Counted from the stretch's first letter, positions 11,026-21,469 are shown. The stretch: DNA of 64,000 nucleotides from Thermodesulfobacteriota bacterium (GCA_031082315.1 JAVHLC010000001.1:338501-402500), one strand, 5' to 3'. Numbers and translations are program-made. The notes: generated by a model not told the origin, from the sequence alone.

Positions 11026-13227
11026 ATGAACCAGCCGCCGCTATATATCTCCTTTCTATGGCACATGCACCAGCCAAACTATAAAGACCCTCTTCGGGGC
11101 CGGTACTCTATGCCCTGGGTTCGTTTGCATGGTATAAAGGCTTACCATGACATGCCATCCCTACTTTCTAATTTTTCATCGATAAAACAAACCTTTAATC
11201 TCGTGCCGGCCCTTTTGGTACAGTTACAGGATTATGCCTCAGGCCAGGCCAAGGATGATTTTTTGGATATAAGCGCCAAACCGGCCGGGGAGCTTACGAG
11301 CGAGGATAGGGAATTCATCCTTAGTAATTTTTTTAATTGTAACTGGGAGACGATGATCAAACCATACCCGCGATTCTGGCAGCTACTACTCAAACGCGGA
11401 ATGGTAATTGATGAATCCCGGGTTAGAGAAAGCGTGGCACGTTTCAATACACAGGACTTCCTCGATCTTCAAATATGGTTTAATCTTACCTGGTTTGGCT
11501 ATACCAGCCGAAAAAAGCCGGATATTTATGGGTTATTCCGAAAAGGGCAGTTTTTTTCAGAGAGAGATAAGGGTATAGTCCTGGATACGCAGCAAGAAGT
11601 AATTAAAGAAATCATTCCTCTGTATGCAAGGTTGGCTGAAAAGAAACAGATAGAAATTACCACCAGCCCCTTCTATCATCCAATCTTACCACTTTTGATC
11701 GATTCTGATTTCGCCGGACGGCCTATTCCTGAGGTAAGACTACCCCAACGTTTTCAATATCCTGAAGATGCCTTTTGGCATCTCTCAGAAGCTATGAGCC
11801 TCCACGAAAAAATTTTTGGGCAGAGACCTCGTGGACTATGGCCCTCGGAAGGCTCGGTTTGCCCGGAACTCATTCCAATTATGAGTGAACTGGGTATCAA
11901 ATGGGCAGCGACAGACGAAGGCATTCTTTTTCATTCCCTGGCACGCCAAGGCGAATCTTCGACCGGTAATTATAACCGTGACACCCTTTTTTATCCATAC
12001 GCTGTTGAGCATGAGGGGGCAAAGGTAAATATGGTTTTTAGGGATCATGGCCTATCAGACCTATTTGGATTTGTCTATTATCGCAATCAGCCCCGCCAGG
12101 CAGCGGAAGATTTCTTTTCCCATCTTCACAATATAAGGAATAATTGGCAGTCAGGTAAGAAACCGCTTCTGTTGAACATTATTTTAGATGGAGAAAACCC
12201 CTGGGAGCATTACAGCAATGGAGGGGAGACCTTCCTTACAGAAATTTATAAGAGCTTTTCAAACAGCTCTGATTTTAAAACCACCACTGTTTCTGACTAC
12301 CTGGAAGAATTTCCACCGACAGGATCTATAGCCCATCTTTATACCGGCTCCTGGATAAACCACAATTTTGACATCTGGATTGGTGGAGTAGAGGAGAATG
12401 AGGGCTGGGATATCCTGGGACAGACGAGGTCCTTTTTAGCCAGGAGCCTTGAAGAGAGAAGGGATTTGTCTGATGAGGCCGTCTCTAAGGCCTGGGAAAG
12501 CCTTCATGCCGCGGAGGGCAGTGACTGGTTTTGGTGGTACGGAGAACATTTCTCCTGCGCTTATTCTTTTGAGTTTGACCGCCTTTTCCGGGAATATCTA
12601 TCCCAGGTATATCGGGCCATGGGAGAAGAAGTACCTGAAAGACTGAAGTCTCCTATAAAAAGGCTCAAAAAAGTGATTCCACCTATAGAGCCCAGGGGAT
12701 TTATACACCCTGTCCTTGATGGACGTCTGACGCAGTTTTATGAGTGGAGTGGAGCAGGTTATTTTGAAACCAAAACAACGGGCGGGGCCATGTATCAGGG
12801 AAGGGAAAGAATAACAGCCATATATTATGGTTTTAATGTGGACAGCCTCTGTTTCCGGCTTGAGACAGACGAAGCGGATTTTTCCGGATGGTCTCAGGAC
12901 CAGGAGATTTATCTCTACCTTTTGAACAGCCGTCCTTACTTCCTTACTGTCTTCCCGGCAGCTAAAGGAGACGGTTTTTATTACCGATTATATAAGGGCA
13001 GGCCAGACGACCATGTTCTGGTTGATGAGTTCAAGTCTATTGGTATTTATAAGTTTGTTGAATTGGCGGTGTCTTTTAAATATCTTGGTTTCAATGTGGG
13101 CGAGGAGATCCGTCTTGTGGTGGAGGTAAGAGATAAGGGGTTGGTAAAGGAAAGGTATCCATCTGTAGGCTATCTTGCCATTATTGTGCCAGATGAAAAC
13201 TTTGAGCAGATTCATTGGCAGGTATAA
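11026..13227 (+). CDS. Glycoside hydrolase family 57 (alpha-amylase/4-alpha-glucanotransferase type)
   Basis: Cleaves or rearranges alpha-glucans by a retaining mechanism. The first conserved GH57 motif appears as WHMHQP at 12-17. WPSEGSV contains the probable nucleophile Glu275, and FRDHGLSD the probable acid/base Asp340. The last ~180 residues form a beta-rich C-terminal domain. No signal peptide is seen, so it should act on cytoplasmic glycogen-like polymer. Length 733 suits amylopullulanase-like and DUF1957-free GH57 groups; exact specificity cannot be told. It follows dksA after 6 bases, and galT lies downstream after a repeat, which suggests a hexose-storage theme. Confidence 0.88.
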   Translation: MNQPPLYISFLWHMHQPNYKDPLRGRYSMPWVRLHGIKAYHDMPSLLSNFSSIKQTFNLVPALLVQLQDYASGQAKDDFLDISAKPAGELTSEDREFILSNFFNCNWETMIKPYPRFWQLLLKRGMVIDESRVRESVARFNTQDFLDLQIWFNLTWFGYTSRKKPDIYGLFRKGQFFSERDKGIVLDTQQEVIKEIIPLYARLAEKKQIEITTSPFYHPILPLLIDSDFAGRPIPEVRLPQRFQYPEDAFWHLSEAMSLHEKIFGQRPRGLWPSEGSVCPELIPIMSELGIKWAATDEGILFHSLARQGESSTGNYNRDTLFYPYAVEHEGAKVNMVFRDHGLSDLFGFVYYRNQPRQAAEDFFSHLHNIRNNWQSGKKPLLLNIILDGENPWEHYSNGGETFLTEIYKSFSNSSDFKTTTVSDYLEEFPPTGSIAHLYTGSWINHNFDIWIGGVEENEGWDILGQTRSFLARSLEERRDLSDEAVSKAWESLHAAEGSDWFWWYGEHFSCAYSFEFDRLFREYLSQVYRAMGEEVPERLKSPIKRLKKVIPPIEPRGFIHPVLDGRLTQFYEWSGAGYFETKTTGGAMYQGRERITAIYYGFNVDSLCFRLETDEADFSGWSQDQEIYLYLLNSRPYFLTVFPAAKGDGFYYRLYKGRPDDHVLVDEFKSIGIYKFVELAVSFKYLGFNVGEEIRLVVEVRDKGLVKERYPSVGYLAIIVPDENFEQIHWQV

Positions 13228-13283
13228 TCTTTTCTTTGGTACCTAAACGGCAAAACTCAAAAAGGACACTGCCTAGACAAAAA

Positions 13284-13398
13284 TGGCTTTCAGCGTTCAA
13301 CTTAATGTGTTGTTTGTCTTGGATTTTTGCTGACAGCTAATCGCTGATCGCTGAAAGCGCGAAGCCGGAAACAGTAGTTTCCGGATGAACACGAGTTA
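13284..13398 (+). repeat. GTTTCCGGAT-hairpin repeat, copy R1
   Basis: One of four related intergenic elements. The core holds tandem GCTGA-type words around TGTTGTTTGTCTT. The right end is a hairpin CCGGAAAC-AGTA-GTTTCCGG followed by ATGAAC. The left hairpin seen in the other copies is missing here. It fills most of the 184-base gap between the GH57 gene and galT. Confidence 0.75.
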
Positions 13399-13411
13399 GG
13401 AGGAACTAGTA

Positions 13412-14410
13412 ATGCCTGAATTGCGTAAAGATCCCATTGTTGGGCGATGGGTTATTATTTCTAAGGAGCGGGGCAAAAGACCGTCTGATTTCATTGTCGA
13501 AAAGGAGATCGCGAAAGGCGGGTTTTGTCCACTTTGCCCCGGTCACGAAAACACTACACCCAAAGAGGTTCTGGCTTATGGGCGTAATCATGGTGAGCCA
13601 AACACACCGGGCTGGACACTGCGAGTGGTTCCCAATAAATACCCGGCGCTTATGATTGAAGGGGACCTGGACAAAGCGGGTGAAGGTGTCTATGACAAGA
13701 TGAACGGTATCGGCGCCCATGAAGTGATAGTAGAAACTCCTAATCATGATGAGACCCTGGCAGAGCTATCCCCCGAAAGGTTAGTAGAAGTCCTGCGGTC
13801 TTACCGTGATCGGATAATTGATTTAAAAAAGGACATGCGCTTTCGTTATATTATGATATTTAAGAATTATGGGCGTGCAGCGGGGGCGTCCCTGGAGCAC
13901 TCACACTCTCAGCTTATTGCCCTTCCGGTTGTCCCGGAATTGGTATGTGAAGAGCTGCAGGGGGCAAAGACTTATTATAATTACAAGGAGCGTTGCGTTT
14001 TCTGCGATATAATACGTCAGGAGCTGACCCGGGGGAGCAGATTGGTATGCGAAAACGAAGACTTCTTAGCCATTACTCCGTTTGCTCCCCGCGCACCTTT
14101 TGAGATGTGGATATTACCAAAAAGGCATAGCTCCTCGTATGTGGACGTGACCGATGACGAGTTTAGCCGGTTGGCACAGATTTTCTCAGAGACATTTCGA
14201 CGCCTTAACGGCGCAATCCCCCGGGTTCCGTACAACTATGTCTTACACACTACTCCTCTTAAGGAAGGCGCACTGGATTACTATCATTGGCACTTTGAGA
14301 TAATGCCTAAATTAACCATGATCGCAGGTTTTGAATGGGGGACAGGTTTCTATATAAATCCTACCCCGCCCGAAGATGCGGCCAAATTCCTGCGTGAATT
14401 GACGCTCTAG
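13412..14410 (+). CDS. galT: Galactose-1-phosphate uridylyltransferase (HIT superfamily)
   Basis: Exchanges UMP between UDP-glucose and galactose 1-phosphate. The N-terminal CPLC zinc pair and the active-site triad His163-Ser-His165-Ser-Gln167 (family form HxHxQ, nucleophilic histidine second) are visible. A second zinc pair CVFC and the C-terminal YHWHFEI segment complete the two HIT-like halves. Length 332 is usual. AGGAGG stands 8 bases before ATG. UDP-glucose would come from galU at 36.6 kb. Some family members act on other hexose 1-phosphates or as ADP-glucose phosphorylases, so the exact sugar is open. Confidence 0.9.
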   Translation: MPELRKDPIVGRWVIISKERGKRPSDFIVEKEIAKGGFCPLCPGHENTTPKEVLAYGRNHGEPNTPGWTLRVVPNKYPALMIEGDLDKAGEGVYDKMNGIGAHEVIVETPNHDETLAELSPERLVEVLRSYRDRIIDLKKDMRFRYIMIFKNYGRAAGASLEHSHSQLIALPVVPELVCEELQGAKTYYNYKERCVFCDIIRQELTRGSRLVCENEDFLAITPFAPRAPFEMWILPKRHSSSYVDVTDDEFSRLAQIFSETFRRLNGAIPRVPYNYVLHTTPLKEGALDYYHWHFEIMPKLTMIAGFEWGTGFYINPTPPEDAAKFLRELTL

Positions 14411-14454
14411 AATGATCCAGCTCCCTTAAGGAAGGTTGAGGATAACAATAAGAG

Positions 14455-15822
14455 ATGAGCCCTAACCACAGCCTGTTTAAAAAAACAAAAAAGGAAAGGA
14501 CAGTGGAGACGCTGGCCCGCGAAAACGAAAGCATGGTACGGGAGATCTCCACACTTTATAAGATAAGCGGTCACCTGATGACCACCGTTTCGGTAGATGA
14601 AATAGGAAAAACCGTTATCAGGGCTATAACCGGTGAAGAGGGCCTGGGCTTTGATCGAGCGGTAATCTGTCTGATGGATGAACAGGAGGCGGTTTTAAAA
14701 GAGGTATGGCGTGGGGAAAAAGGCGAGGAATCGTCGGCACGAGATATCATAAGACCATTAAACAAGGATGGCGGGGCGCTGGCTCAAGCCGTGCAGGAAA
14801 AAACCCCTATAACTATTAATGCCGGTTCAGATCCTGTGCTTAGCAAGATATGGTTTGAGGGCTCGGACTGTGCTGACTGCGCGGTGGTTCCCATTATAGC
14901 CAAGGATAAGGTAATGGGCGTCATAGTGGTCGATAATTCCTGTAATAATCGCGCCACAACTAAAGAGAATGTCCGTGTTATAAGCATGTTGGCCAATCGT
15001 ACCGGCCTCGCCCTGGATAATGCCAGGCTTTACACCCTTCTTGATAGGACCAACAAAGAATTAGTAGAGGCCAGGGGACTGCTGGCAGAGGCGGAAAAAT
15101 TGGCCGCCATGGGGGAGATGGCCTCTACCCTGGCGCACGAGATCAGGAACCCCCTGGTATCCATAGGTGGTCTGGCACGGCGGGCGATTAAAGTAGTAAA
15201 TGGAGATAATGCTGGAAGGCGCTACCTCGAGGTAATTGTAGATGAAGTGGGGAGGCTGGAAAAGACCTTAAATGAGTTACTGGATTACGCCCAGGAACCG
15301 GCAGAGTCTTATGTAAAAAAAGACCTGAACCATATTGTCAAGGAATGTCTGGAACTGATGCGTCGTGAATTTAAAGAAGGGTCTATAACTGTAAAAAAAG
15401 ACCTAAGGTCTATTCCACTGATATGGTGCGATGAGCGACAACTTAAGCACACCTTATTTAATATCCTGCTAAACGCCCGTCAGGCGATGCCCGGGGGCGG
15501 GGCCATCCGGATAAGTAGCTCTGTGGAAGAAGATGACGCAGGAGGGTATGTCACATGCACCATAAAAGATACCGGTGGAGGCATCCCGGAGGCCATTCTT
15601 CACAATATATTCAACCCCTTCTTTACCACAAAAAAGGGGGGATCCGGGCTGGGCCTGGCTATTTCTTACCGGATAGTTTCTCATCATGGCGGCAAAATAG
15701 AAGTTGAGAACGAGCCGGGTCAAGGGGTGGCTTTTTCCGTAAAACTGCCGATGAATCCTGAGCCTAGAGGGCATAATGTGTATAAACCAAAAAATAAGGT
15801 AACAAAACAAAAGATCGAATAA
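14455..15822 (+). CDS. GAF-domain sensor histidine kinase
   Basis: Cytosolic two-component sensor: no membrane segment is seen. A GAF sensory domain spans roughly residues 45-190, with cysteines in SDCADCAVV that could bind a metal or sense redox (inference). A short coiled linker leads to the HisKA domain with phosphoacceptor His228 in LAHEIRNPL. The HATPase domain shows the N box FNILLNARQAMP, G1 DTGGGI and G2 GSGLGLAIS. Length 455. It lies 44 bases after galT, and its probable partner regulator starts 13 bases after its stop. Confidence 0.93.
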   Translation: MSPNHSLFKKTKKERTVETLARENESMVREISTLYKISGHLMTTVSVDEIGKTVIRAITGEEGLGFDRAVICLMDEQEAVLKEVWRGEKGEESSARDIIRPLNKDGGALAQAVQEKTPITINAGSDPVLSKIWFEGSDCADCAVVPIIAKDKVMGVIVVDNSCNNRATTKENVRVISMLANRTGLALDNARLYTLLDRTNKELVEARGLLAEAEKLAAMGEMASTLAHEIRNPLVSIGGLARRAIKVVNGDNAGRRYLEVIVDEVGRLEKTLNELLDYAQEPAESYVKKDLNHIVKECLELMRREFKEGSITVKKDLRSIPLIWCDERQLKHTLFNILLNARQAMPGGGAIRISSSVEEDDAGGYVTCTIKDTGGGIPEAILHNIFNPFFTTKKGGSGLGLAISYRIVSHHGGKIEVENEPGQGVAFSVKLPMNPEPRGHNVYKPKNKVTKQKIE

Positions 15823-15835
15823 TGGAGGGCTGGCC

Positions 15836-16195
15836 GTGGAAGAGAACAAAAAAATCCTTGTGGTAGATGATGAAGAAAGCATCCATCTGCTCTATCGGGA
15901 AGAGCTGGAAGAAGAAGGCTATCAAGTTTTTTCAGCGATGAATGGGGAAGAGGCCCTCGAAATATTCGGATCTAATCCCATAGATCTTGTGATTCTGGAT
16001 ATAAACATGCCGGGAATGGATGGCATAGAGGTGTTAAGGCAGCTCAAGGCCCAAAAGCCCTCTCTGCCCGTCATTCTAAGCACAGCATATAGCGAATACA
16101 AACACGACCTGGGGTCATGGGCGTCTGATGATTATATCGTCAAGTCGTCAAGCCTGGATGAGTTGAAAACGTCTATTAGAAAACGACTGGAATAG
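15836..16195 (+). CDS. Stand-alone response regulator receiver protein
   Basis: A single CheY-like domain of 119 residues with no output domain. The acidic pocket is VVDDEES near 10, the phosphoacceptor is Asp55 in LDINMPGMDG, the switch threonine is in STAY, and the conserved lysine is in YIVKSS. The start is GTG at 15836 behind GGAGG. It sits directly behind the histidine kinase, so phosphotransfer from that protein is expected. The output must be through protein contact or further phosphorelay, since no DNA-binding part exists. Confidence 0.93.
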   Translation: MEENKKILVVDDEESIHLLYREELEEEGYQVFSAMNGEEALEIFGSNPIDLVILDINMPGMDGIEVLRQLKAQKPSLPVILSTAYSEYKHDLGSWASDDYIVKSSSLDELKTSIRKRLE

Positions 16196-16261
16196 GCGCA
16201 TAGAGAACAATTATGGTCAACGTGGAGACGGACGATGTGGCAATCTGGGAGGTATTTTTAC

Positions 16262-16336
16262 TGGAGCCGGCAGGGGGATTTGAACCCTCGACCTGCTGAT
16301 TACGAATCAGCTGCTCTACCACTGAGCTATGCCGGC
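16262..16336 (-). tRNA. tRNA-Thr (CGU)
   Basis: On the minus strand: acceptor GCCGGCA/TGCCGGC, D arm GCTCAGTGG, anticodon loop TTCGTAA between GCTGA and TCAGC (anticodon CGU, reading ACG), T arm GGTTCAAAT, CCA encoded. It lies alone between the response regulator and the convergent amrS gene. Confidence 0.95.
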
Positions 16337-16438
16337 CCGGACAGTGATGGCAAACGGATATAACACGAATTCAAAGGCTTGTCAATTTGTGCCCACCCTT
16401 CCCTTGTACCGTTCGAACCAGTCCTTTTCTCGCTTTCT

Positions 16439-17452
16439 TCACATGCCCACCCCATGAACCGCCGCATGGCACTTTGGGCATTTGGCATCAATTACATTAT
16501 ACTGCAGGATAGTGAACCCAAGGCGCTCAATTAATAGGGCGCCACATTTATGACAGTAAGTGTTCTCCCCTCCCTGCCCCGGGATATTACCGGAATAGAC
16601 ATAATAGAGTCCGGCCTTCAGGCCGATCTCCCGGGCCTTGAGCACGGTTTGCACCGGTGTGGAGGGGACACTGGTTAACCTGTACATGGGATGGAACCGG
16701 CTGACGTGCCAGGGGGTTTCCGGCCCTAACTCTGTCCGGATAAAGGCGGCAATCTCCTGTAATTCTTTTTCAGAATCATTGAGTGTGGGGATGATAAGGG
16801 TCGTAACCTCCACCCAGATGCCCAGTTTTTTCATGAGGTTAAGGTTTTCCAGGACCGGCATTAGTTTAGCCCCGCAGATCTCCTTGTAAAATTTCTCGCT
16901 ATAAGCCTTGAGGTCAATGTTCGCTGCGTGGAGGTAGGGCTGAATGGTTTTGATAGCTTCTTGGCTCATGTAGCCATTGGAGACAAAGACATTTTTTATC
17001 CCCCGGTCATTGGCCAGTCGCGCTGAATCATAGGCGTATTCAAAGAAGATAGTCGGTTCGGTATAAGTATAAGAAATAGATTGGCACTTCAGCTTCTCAG
17101 CGGCGGCTACTACTTCCTCCGGAGGAAAAGGCTCGCCCGCGATCCTTTTTTCGTCTTTGGGCATCTGTGAAATCTCATAGTTCTGGCAAAAGAGGCAGTG
17201 AAAATTGCATCCCACCGTGGCTATGGAGTAGGATTTTGAACCGGGATGGAAGTGAAAAAGGGGCTTTTTTTCTATAGGGTCTATATGGCGGGCAATGACC
17301 TGCCCGTAAACCAGGGAATACAACATCCCATCTCTATTTTCCCGCACGCCGCAAATACCGTGCTTGCCGGGCATAATAAGGCAGTGGTGGTTACAGAGGT
17401 TGCACCGTACCTTCTGTTCCTCTTCCTTTACATAAAGCATGGCCTCTTTCAT
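16439..17452 (-). CDS. amrS: AmmeMemoRadiSam-type radical SAM enzyme (PflA-like)
   Basis: Radical SAM protein of the AmmeMemoRadiSam family, whose substrate has not been settled to my knowledge. The [4Fe-4S] motif is Cys82-x3-Cys86-x2-Cys89 (CNFHCLFC). Extra cysteines form an N-terminal cluster CNLCNHHC near 17-24 and a C-terminal zinc-ribbon-like CHKC...CPKC. Length 337 is usual. The ATG overlaps the ilvD stop by 4 bases (ATGA), a sign of translational coupling. The AMMECR1 and Memo partners that name the system are not in this window. Older annotations call such proteins pyruvate-formate lyase activating enzyme. Confidence 0.88.
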   Translation of the reverse strand: MKEAMLYVKEEEQKVRCNLCNHHCLIMPGKHGICGVRENRDGMLYSLVYGQVIARHIDPIEKKPLFHFHPGSKSYSIATVGCNFHCLFCQNYEISQMPKDEKRIAGEPFPPEEVVAAAEKLKCQSISYTYTEPTIFFEYAYDSARLANDRGIKNVFVSNGYMSQEAIKTIQPYLHAANIDLKAYSEKFYKEICGAKLMPVLENLNLMKKLGIWVEVTTLIIPTLNDSEKELQEIAAFIRTELGPETPWHVSRFHPMYRLTSVPSTPVQTVLKAREIGLKAGLYYVYSGNIPGQGGENTYCHKCGALLIERLGFTILQYNVIDAKCPKCHAAVHGVGM

Positions 17453-19116
17453 GGCTTCTCCTTAAAGACGGCCCCGGTACTGCCGGAGGTCACCCACTGG
17501 GCGTACCGATAGGCATAGCCCTCCTTGATCTTTGGCTCCAAAGGTTTCCAGCCCTTCTTACGTCTGGCCATTTCCTTCTCATTGACTTTCAGGGTTATCG
17601 TCTTTCCAGGAATGTCGATACCGATGCGATCACCCTCCTGGACAAGGGCGATGGCCCCACCCTCCGCAGCTTCCGGAGAGACATGGCCGATAGCCGCCCC
17701 CTGCGTGCCGCCACTGAAACGTCCGTCCGTAATCAGGGCCACATCTTTCCCCAGGCCCATCCCCACGATAGCCGAGGTCGGGGTTAGCATCTCGCGCATA
17801 CCCGGGCCGCCCTTTGGCCCTTCGTACCGGATGACGACAACGTCACCCTTTTTTATCTTCCCCCCTAAGATGGTGGAGACTGCCTGTTCCTCCGAATCGA
17901 ATACCCGGGCCGGCCCTTCGTGCCTTAACATTTCCGGGGCGACGGCCGACTGTTTCACCACCCCCCCATCCGGCGCCAGGTTGCCATAGAGTATGGCGAT
18001 GCCTCCCTCAGCATGGTATGGGTCTTTGACCGGCCGTATTACGGTCTTGTCAAGAATGTTTTTACCCTTAAGATTATCCGCGAGCTTTTTGCCGGTCGCG
18101 GTCATAACCGTAGTGTCTATTAATCCGACCCCCGCCAATTCGGAGAGGATGGCCGGGATGCCGCCGGCCGCGTCGAGGTCCTGGAGATGATGGTGCCCGG
18201 CCGGGCTGAGACTACAGAGGTGAGGGGTTTTCCGGCTGATTTCATTAAATAGAGAAAGGGGAAGATTTATCCGGGCTTCATGGGCGATGGCCGGCACATG
18301 AAGAACGGTGTTGGTTGAACACCCCAGGGCCATATCCACGGCAATGGCATTCTTAAAGGCAGAGAGTGTGGCAATATCCCGCGGCCGCAGGCCCTTTTTC
18401 AGCAGCTCCATGACCTTGATGCCGGCTGCCTTGGCCAGGCGCTGGCGGGCGGCTGAGACGGCCGGGATAGTGCCGTTGCCGGGCAGGCCCAGGCCCAGGG
18501 CCTCTGTCAGGCAGTTCATGGAGTTGGCCGTGAACATACCGGCACAAGAACCACAGCCCGGACAGGCCGCATCCTCAAGGGCCTGAAGCATTTTTGCAGG
18601 CATCTTGCCGGCCCTGACCTTACCGACGCCTTCAAATACCGTGATCAGGTCTATCTCCTTTCCCCGGAAGGAGCCCGCCAGCATTGGGCCGCCACTGACC
18701 ATTATGGCCGGTATGTTAAGGCGCAGCATGGCCATTAACATGCCCGGGATGATCTTATCGCAGTTGGGGACCAACACTAATCCATCAAAGGGGTGGGCCC
18801 GGGCCATGACCTCAACCGAATCGGCTATAAGCTCCCGGCTGGCCAGGGAGTATTTCATCCCTTCGTGGTTCATGGCAATTCCATCACAGACGCCGATGGT
18901 GGAAAACTCGATGGGCGTCCCTCCGGCCATGCGCACACCGGCCTTAACTGCGGTCGCGATCTGATTGAGATGGACATGGCCGGGGATTATTTCATTATAG
19001 GAATTGGCTATGCCGATGAGGGGCCTCCTGATCTCCTCGTCGGTGTAACCCATGGCCTTAAAAAGGGCGCGGTGTGGTGATTTCTCCAGCCCCTTTTTCA
19101 TAGCATCACTTCGCAT
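17449..19116 (-). CDS. ilvD: Dihydroxy-acid dehydratase
   Basis: Dehydrates 2,3-dihydroxy acids to 2-keto acids in valine, isoleucine, leucine and pantothenate synthesis; cytosolic. Iron-sulfur cysteines are seen in [15 protein letters not shown] and GCSTNT. The C-terminal [11 protein letters not shown] segment is typical. Length 555 is standard. A GGGAGG element precedes ATG. Other branched-chain genes are not next to it; the only operon partner is amrS, overlapping by 4 bases. Confidence 0.96.
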   Translation of the reverse strand: MRSDAMKKGLEKSPHRALFKAMGYTDEEIRRPLIGIANSYNEIIPGHVHLNQIATAVKAGVRMAGGTPIEFSTIGVCDGIAMNHEGMKYSLASRELIADSVEVMARAHPFDGLVLVPNCDKIIPGMLMAMLRLNIPAIMVSGGPMLAGSFRGKEIDLITVFEGVGKVRAGKMPAKMLQALEDAACPGCGSCAGMFTANSMNCLTEALGLGLPGNGTIPAVSAARQRLAKAAGIKVMELLKKGLRPRDIATLSAFKNAIAVDMALGCSTNTVLHVPAIAHEARINLPLSLFNEISRKTPHLCSLSPAGHHHLQDLDAAGGIPAILSELAGVGLIDTTVMTATGKKLADNLKGKNILDKTVIRPVKDPYHAEGGIAILYGNLAPDGGVVKQSAVAPEMLRHEGPARVFDSEEQAVSTILGGKIKKGDVVVIRYEGPKGGPGMREMLTPTSAIVGMGLGKDVALITDGRFSGGTQGAAIGHVSPEAAEGGAIALVQEGDRIGIDIPGKTITLKVNEKEMARRKKGWKPLEPKIKEGYAYRYAQWVTSGSTGAVFKEKP

Positions 19117-19149
19117 ATCAGCCTCCCCTTAAGTTCAAATAATAACCAC

Positions 19150-19178
19150 ATCATACGGAAAAAGGGCGCGATTGACAA
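19150..19178 (-). promoter_or_regulatory. Sigma70-type promoter for ilvD-amrS
   Basis: On the minus strand TTGTCA (19178-19173), exactly 17 bases, TATGAT (19155-19150). The predicted start lies about 27 bases before the ilvD ATG, leaving room for its GGGAGG. Note that TTGACA on the plus strand overlaps the -35 box. Confidence 0.6.
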
Positions 19179-19285
19179 GGTCAAAGAGGGATAATTTTTA
19201 TATCATCATCTTTACTTTATTATGTTAACATATCTAGGCGCACCTGGGCAGAATTTATATAAGCAACATCACCGGAGATTGTCAT

Positions 19286-20422
19286 TTGAAAGTCAAAATT
19301 AGGGAACTAAACCTTCCGGTGCCTACCAGGGTAATATATGGGCAAAAGCTTATCGATGAGATGGTAACGTTCCTTCCTGCCACAGTCAGAAAAGTAACCA
19401 TCGTTATTGGGAAGGGAAGTGTAAGGAGAAGCGGCCTGCTTGACCGCATCTTAACTCCCCTGCAGAAACATGGCCTGGAAACGACTGTATTTGAAGGCGT
19501 GGAAGAAAATCCGTCCTGGGCTACCTGCCTGCGGGGCAGGGACTTCCTCTTAAGGCAGGGAGCAGAGTTAATCATCGCCTTGGGCGGCGGCTCTGTCCTG
19601 GATACAGCCAAGGCCATGGCCCTGGCCGTTACAAACACGGGATCGCTGGCCGGGATGATAGAGCGAAGGGATTATTTACGAGAACCCCTTCCCACTATGG
19701 CCATCCCGACCACGGCGGGGACCGGGAGCGAGGTGACGCAGTATTGCATCATCACGGATGAGAATACCCATGACAAGTTAAACCTGCATACCCCGCACTC
19801 CTTTCCCAAGACCGCTATTCTCGATCCTATTTGTACGATATCCATGCCAGAGGCCCTGGCCATAGGGACCGGGATGGATGCCCTGAGCCATGCCGTAGAA
19901 GGCTTTCTCTCCCGGAGGGCGTGCAGCGAATCCGACCGGGTGGCCCTGGAGAGTATAGGAATGATCGGAAAGTTCCTGGAGGCTGGTATAAGGGAGCCTG
20001 AGAATCTGGAACTGCGCGAAAATATGCTCCTGGCCGCCGCTAAAGCCGGCGCGGTCATCTCCCGGACCGGCACTATACTGCTGCACGCCCTGGGCTACCG
20101 CCTTACCCTCGACCACGGCGTGCACCACGGCCTGGCCAATGCGGTTCTCTTTTATCCTTTCCTGCTGGTCACTCAAAGGTATCAGCCTCAAAAAGTGCAA
20201 GGAATCCTGGACGCATTTCTCGGAACCCACTCCACGCTGGAGGATCTCAAGGGTTACCTGATGCGGCTCGGCATTAAACCGGACATCGGCCGTTTCGGTG
20301 TTAAGTCCGAAGAATTCGAGGCCATAGCCCGCTATGTACTGGCTAAAAAGAACCTTCCGGACACCCCTTTTCCTGTAACCTCCAGGGATATTTTTGAAAT
20401 ACTCGCCCTGGCTATGAACTAA
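19286..20422 (+). CDS. Iron-containing alcohol dehydrogenase
   Basis: NAD(P)-dependent oxidoreductase of the type III (iron) family, interconverting alcohols and aldehydes. The nucleotide-binding GGGSVLDTAKA stretch lies near residue 95. Metal ligands are expected in TGMDALSHAVEG (Asp, His) and in HALGY and DHGVHHG (His). Length 378 is normal. The start is TTG at 19286 with GGAG about 10 bases upstream; no ATG fits. Substrate cannot be told. It reads away from ilvD across a 169-base spacer. Confidence 0.88.
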   Translation: MKVKIRELNLPVPTRVIYGQKLIDEMVTFLPATVRKVTIVIGKGSVRRSGLLDRILTPLQKHGLETTVFEGVEENPSWATCLRGRDFLLRQGAELIIALGGGSVLDTAKAMALAVTNTGSLAGMIERRDYLREPLPTMAIPTTAGTGSEVTQYCIITDENTHDKLNLHTPHSFPKTAILDPICTISMPEALAIGTGMDALSHAVEGFLSRRACSESDRVALESIGMIGKFLEAGIREPENLELRENMLLAAAKAGAVISRTGTILLHALGYRLTLDHGVHHGLANAVLFYPFLLVTQRYQPQKVQGILDAFLGTHSTLEDLKGYLMRLGIKPDIGRFGVKSEEFEAIARYVLAKKNLPDTPFPVTSRDIFEILALAMN

Positions 20423-20472
20423 AGATGTCCTTCGGTCGTCAAAGAGACCAGGCGCTTTCCGGCATTTTTAAG

Positions 20473-20500
20473 TTTACTTTTCACCGCACAGCCTTATAAT
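20473..20500 (+). promoter_or_regulatory. Candidate uppP promoter
   Basis: TTTACT (20473-20478), 16-base spacer, perfect -10 TATAAT (20495-20500), in the 175-base gap before uppP. Confidence 0.5.
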
Positions 20501-20597
20501 GAGAGCCTTTCTACAAGGCTTGACCAGTTCAGCGAACAGCCGGACGGGTGAGCATTTGCTGATAATTCATGGCTTATAGCGGATAAGGACTTAGTTT

Positions 20598-21425
20598 ATG
20601 AACGAATTCTATGCCATATTCCTGGGCGTCATCCAGGGATTGACCGAATTCCTGCCCATCTCCAGCTCCGGACACCTGGCCCTGCTGGAGCATTTTTTTG
20701 GCCTAAAGGAGGCCGGTCTCGGCTTTGACATAATGCTCCACATGGGCACACTCCTGGCCATTCTTATCTATTTCCGTGAAGACTGGTGGGCCATGGCCAC
20801 ATCCATCTGGCCCGGGCAACAAGATGACTTTGCAAAGATTAATCGCCGTCTCCTTGTCTATCTGGCCATAGCCACTATACCGGGAGGCGTCTTTGGTTAC
20901 CTTCTTGAAAAAAAAGCGGAGACCGTCTTTCGGGAACCTTCGTTGATCGCTGCTACCCTGGCTGCCGCCGGGATACTCCTCATCTTTGCCGAGCTTTTTT
21001 CCAGCCGCCACAGAGAATTTGATGATATATCTCTCAAGGATGCCCTACTCATCGGCCTTGCCCAGGCCCTGGCGGTTATTCCCGGAACTTCGCGGAGCGG
21101 CATTACTATCGCCATGGGGCTTTTTCTGGGCATTAAGCGCCAGGCCGCGGCCAAATTTTCCTTTCTACTGTCCGCGCCGATTATCTTTGGCGCCGGCCTG
21201 AACCACATATTGGATTTATATAAGTACGGCCCTGACGGAAATAACGGCGCATATTATTACATTATTGGCCTTGCCTCCGCCGGCATAACCGGCTATCTGG
21301 TAATCAAATATCTCCTTGCGTATCTGCGCCGGCATAGCCTTTATGTCTTTGCCTATTATCGGCTTTTGATAGCCGGCGGTGTTTATCTGGCGGTACAGTT
21401 TCCCTGGTTTAACCTTGCCACTTAA
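20598..21425 (+). CDS. uppP: Undecaprenyl-diphosphatase
   Basis: Integral membrane phosphatase that recycles undecaprenyl pyrophosphate to the carrier lipid used for peptidoglycan and other surface polymers. Both family signatures are present: GLTEFLPISSSGHLAL near residue 14 and PGTSRSGITIAMG near 160. Seven to eight hydrophobic segments are visible in 275 residues. AAGGA stands ahead of ATG. It may share a message with the protease gene 44 bases downstream. Confidence 0.95.
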   Translation: MNEFYAIFLGVIQGLTEFLPISSSGHLALLEHFFGLKEAGLGFDIMLHMGTLLAILIYFREDWWAMATSIWPGQQDDFAKINRRLLVYLAIATIPGGVFGYLLEKKAETVFREPSLIAATLAAAGILLIFAELFSSRHREFDDISLKDALLIGLAQALAVIPGTSRSGITIAMGLFLGIKRQAAAKFSFLLSAPIIFGAGLNHILDLYKYGPDGNNGAYYYIIGLASAGITGYLVIKYLLAYLRRHSLYVFAYYRLLIAGGVYLAVQFPWFNLAT

Positions 21426-21469
21426 CAAATCTCAGTAGATCCGCCGGAGGCGGGTCCGGGAGGGGTGCC

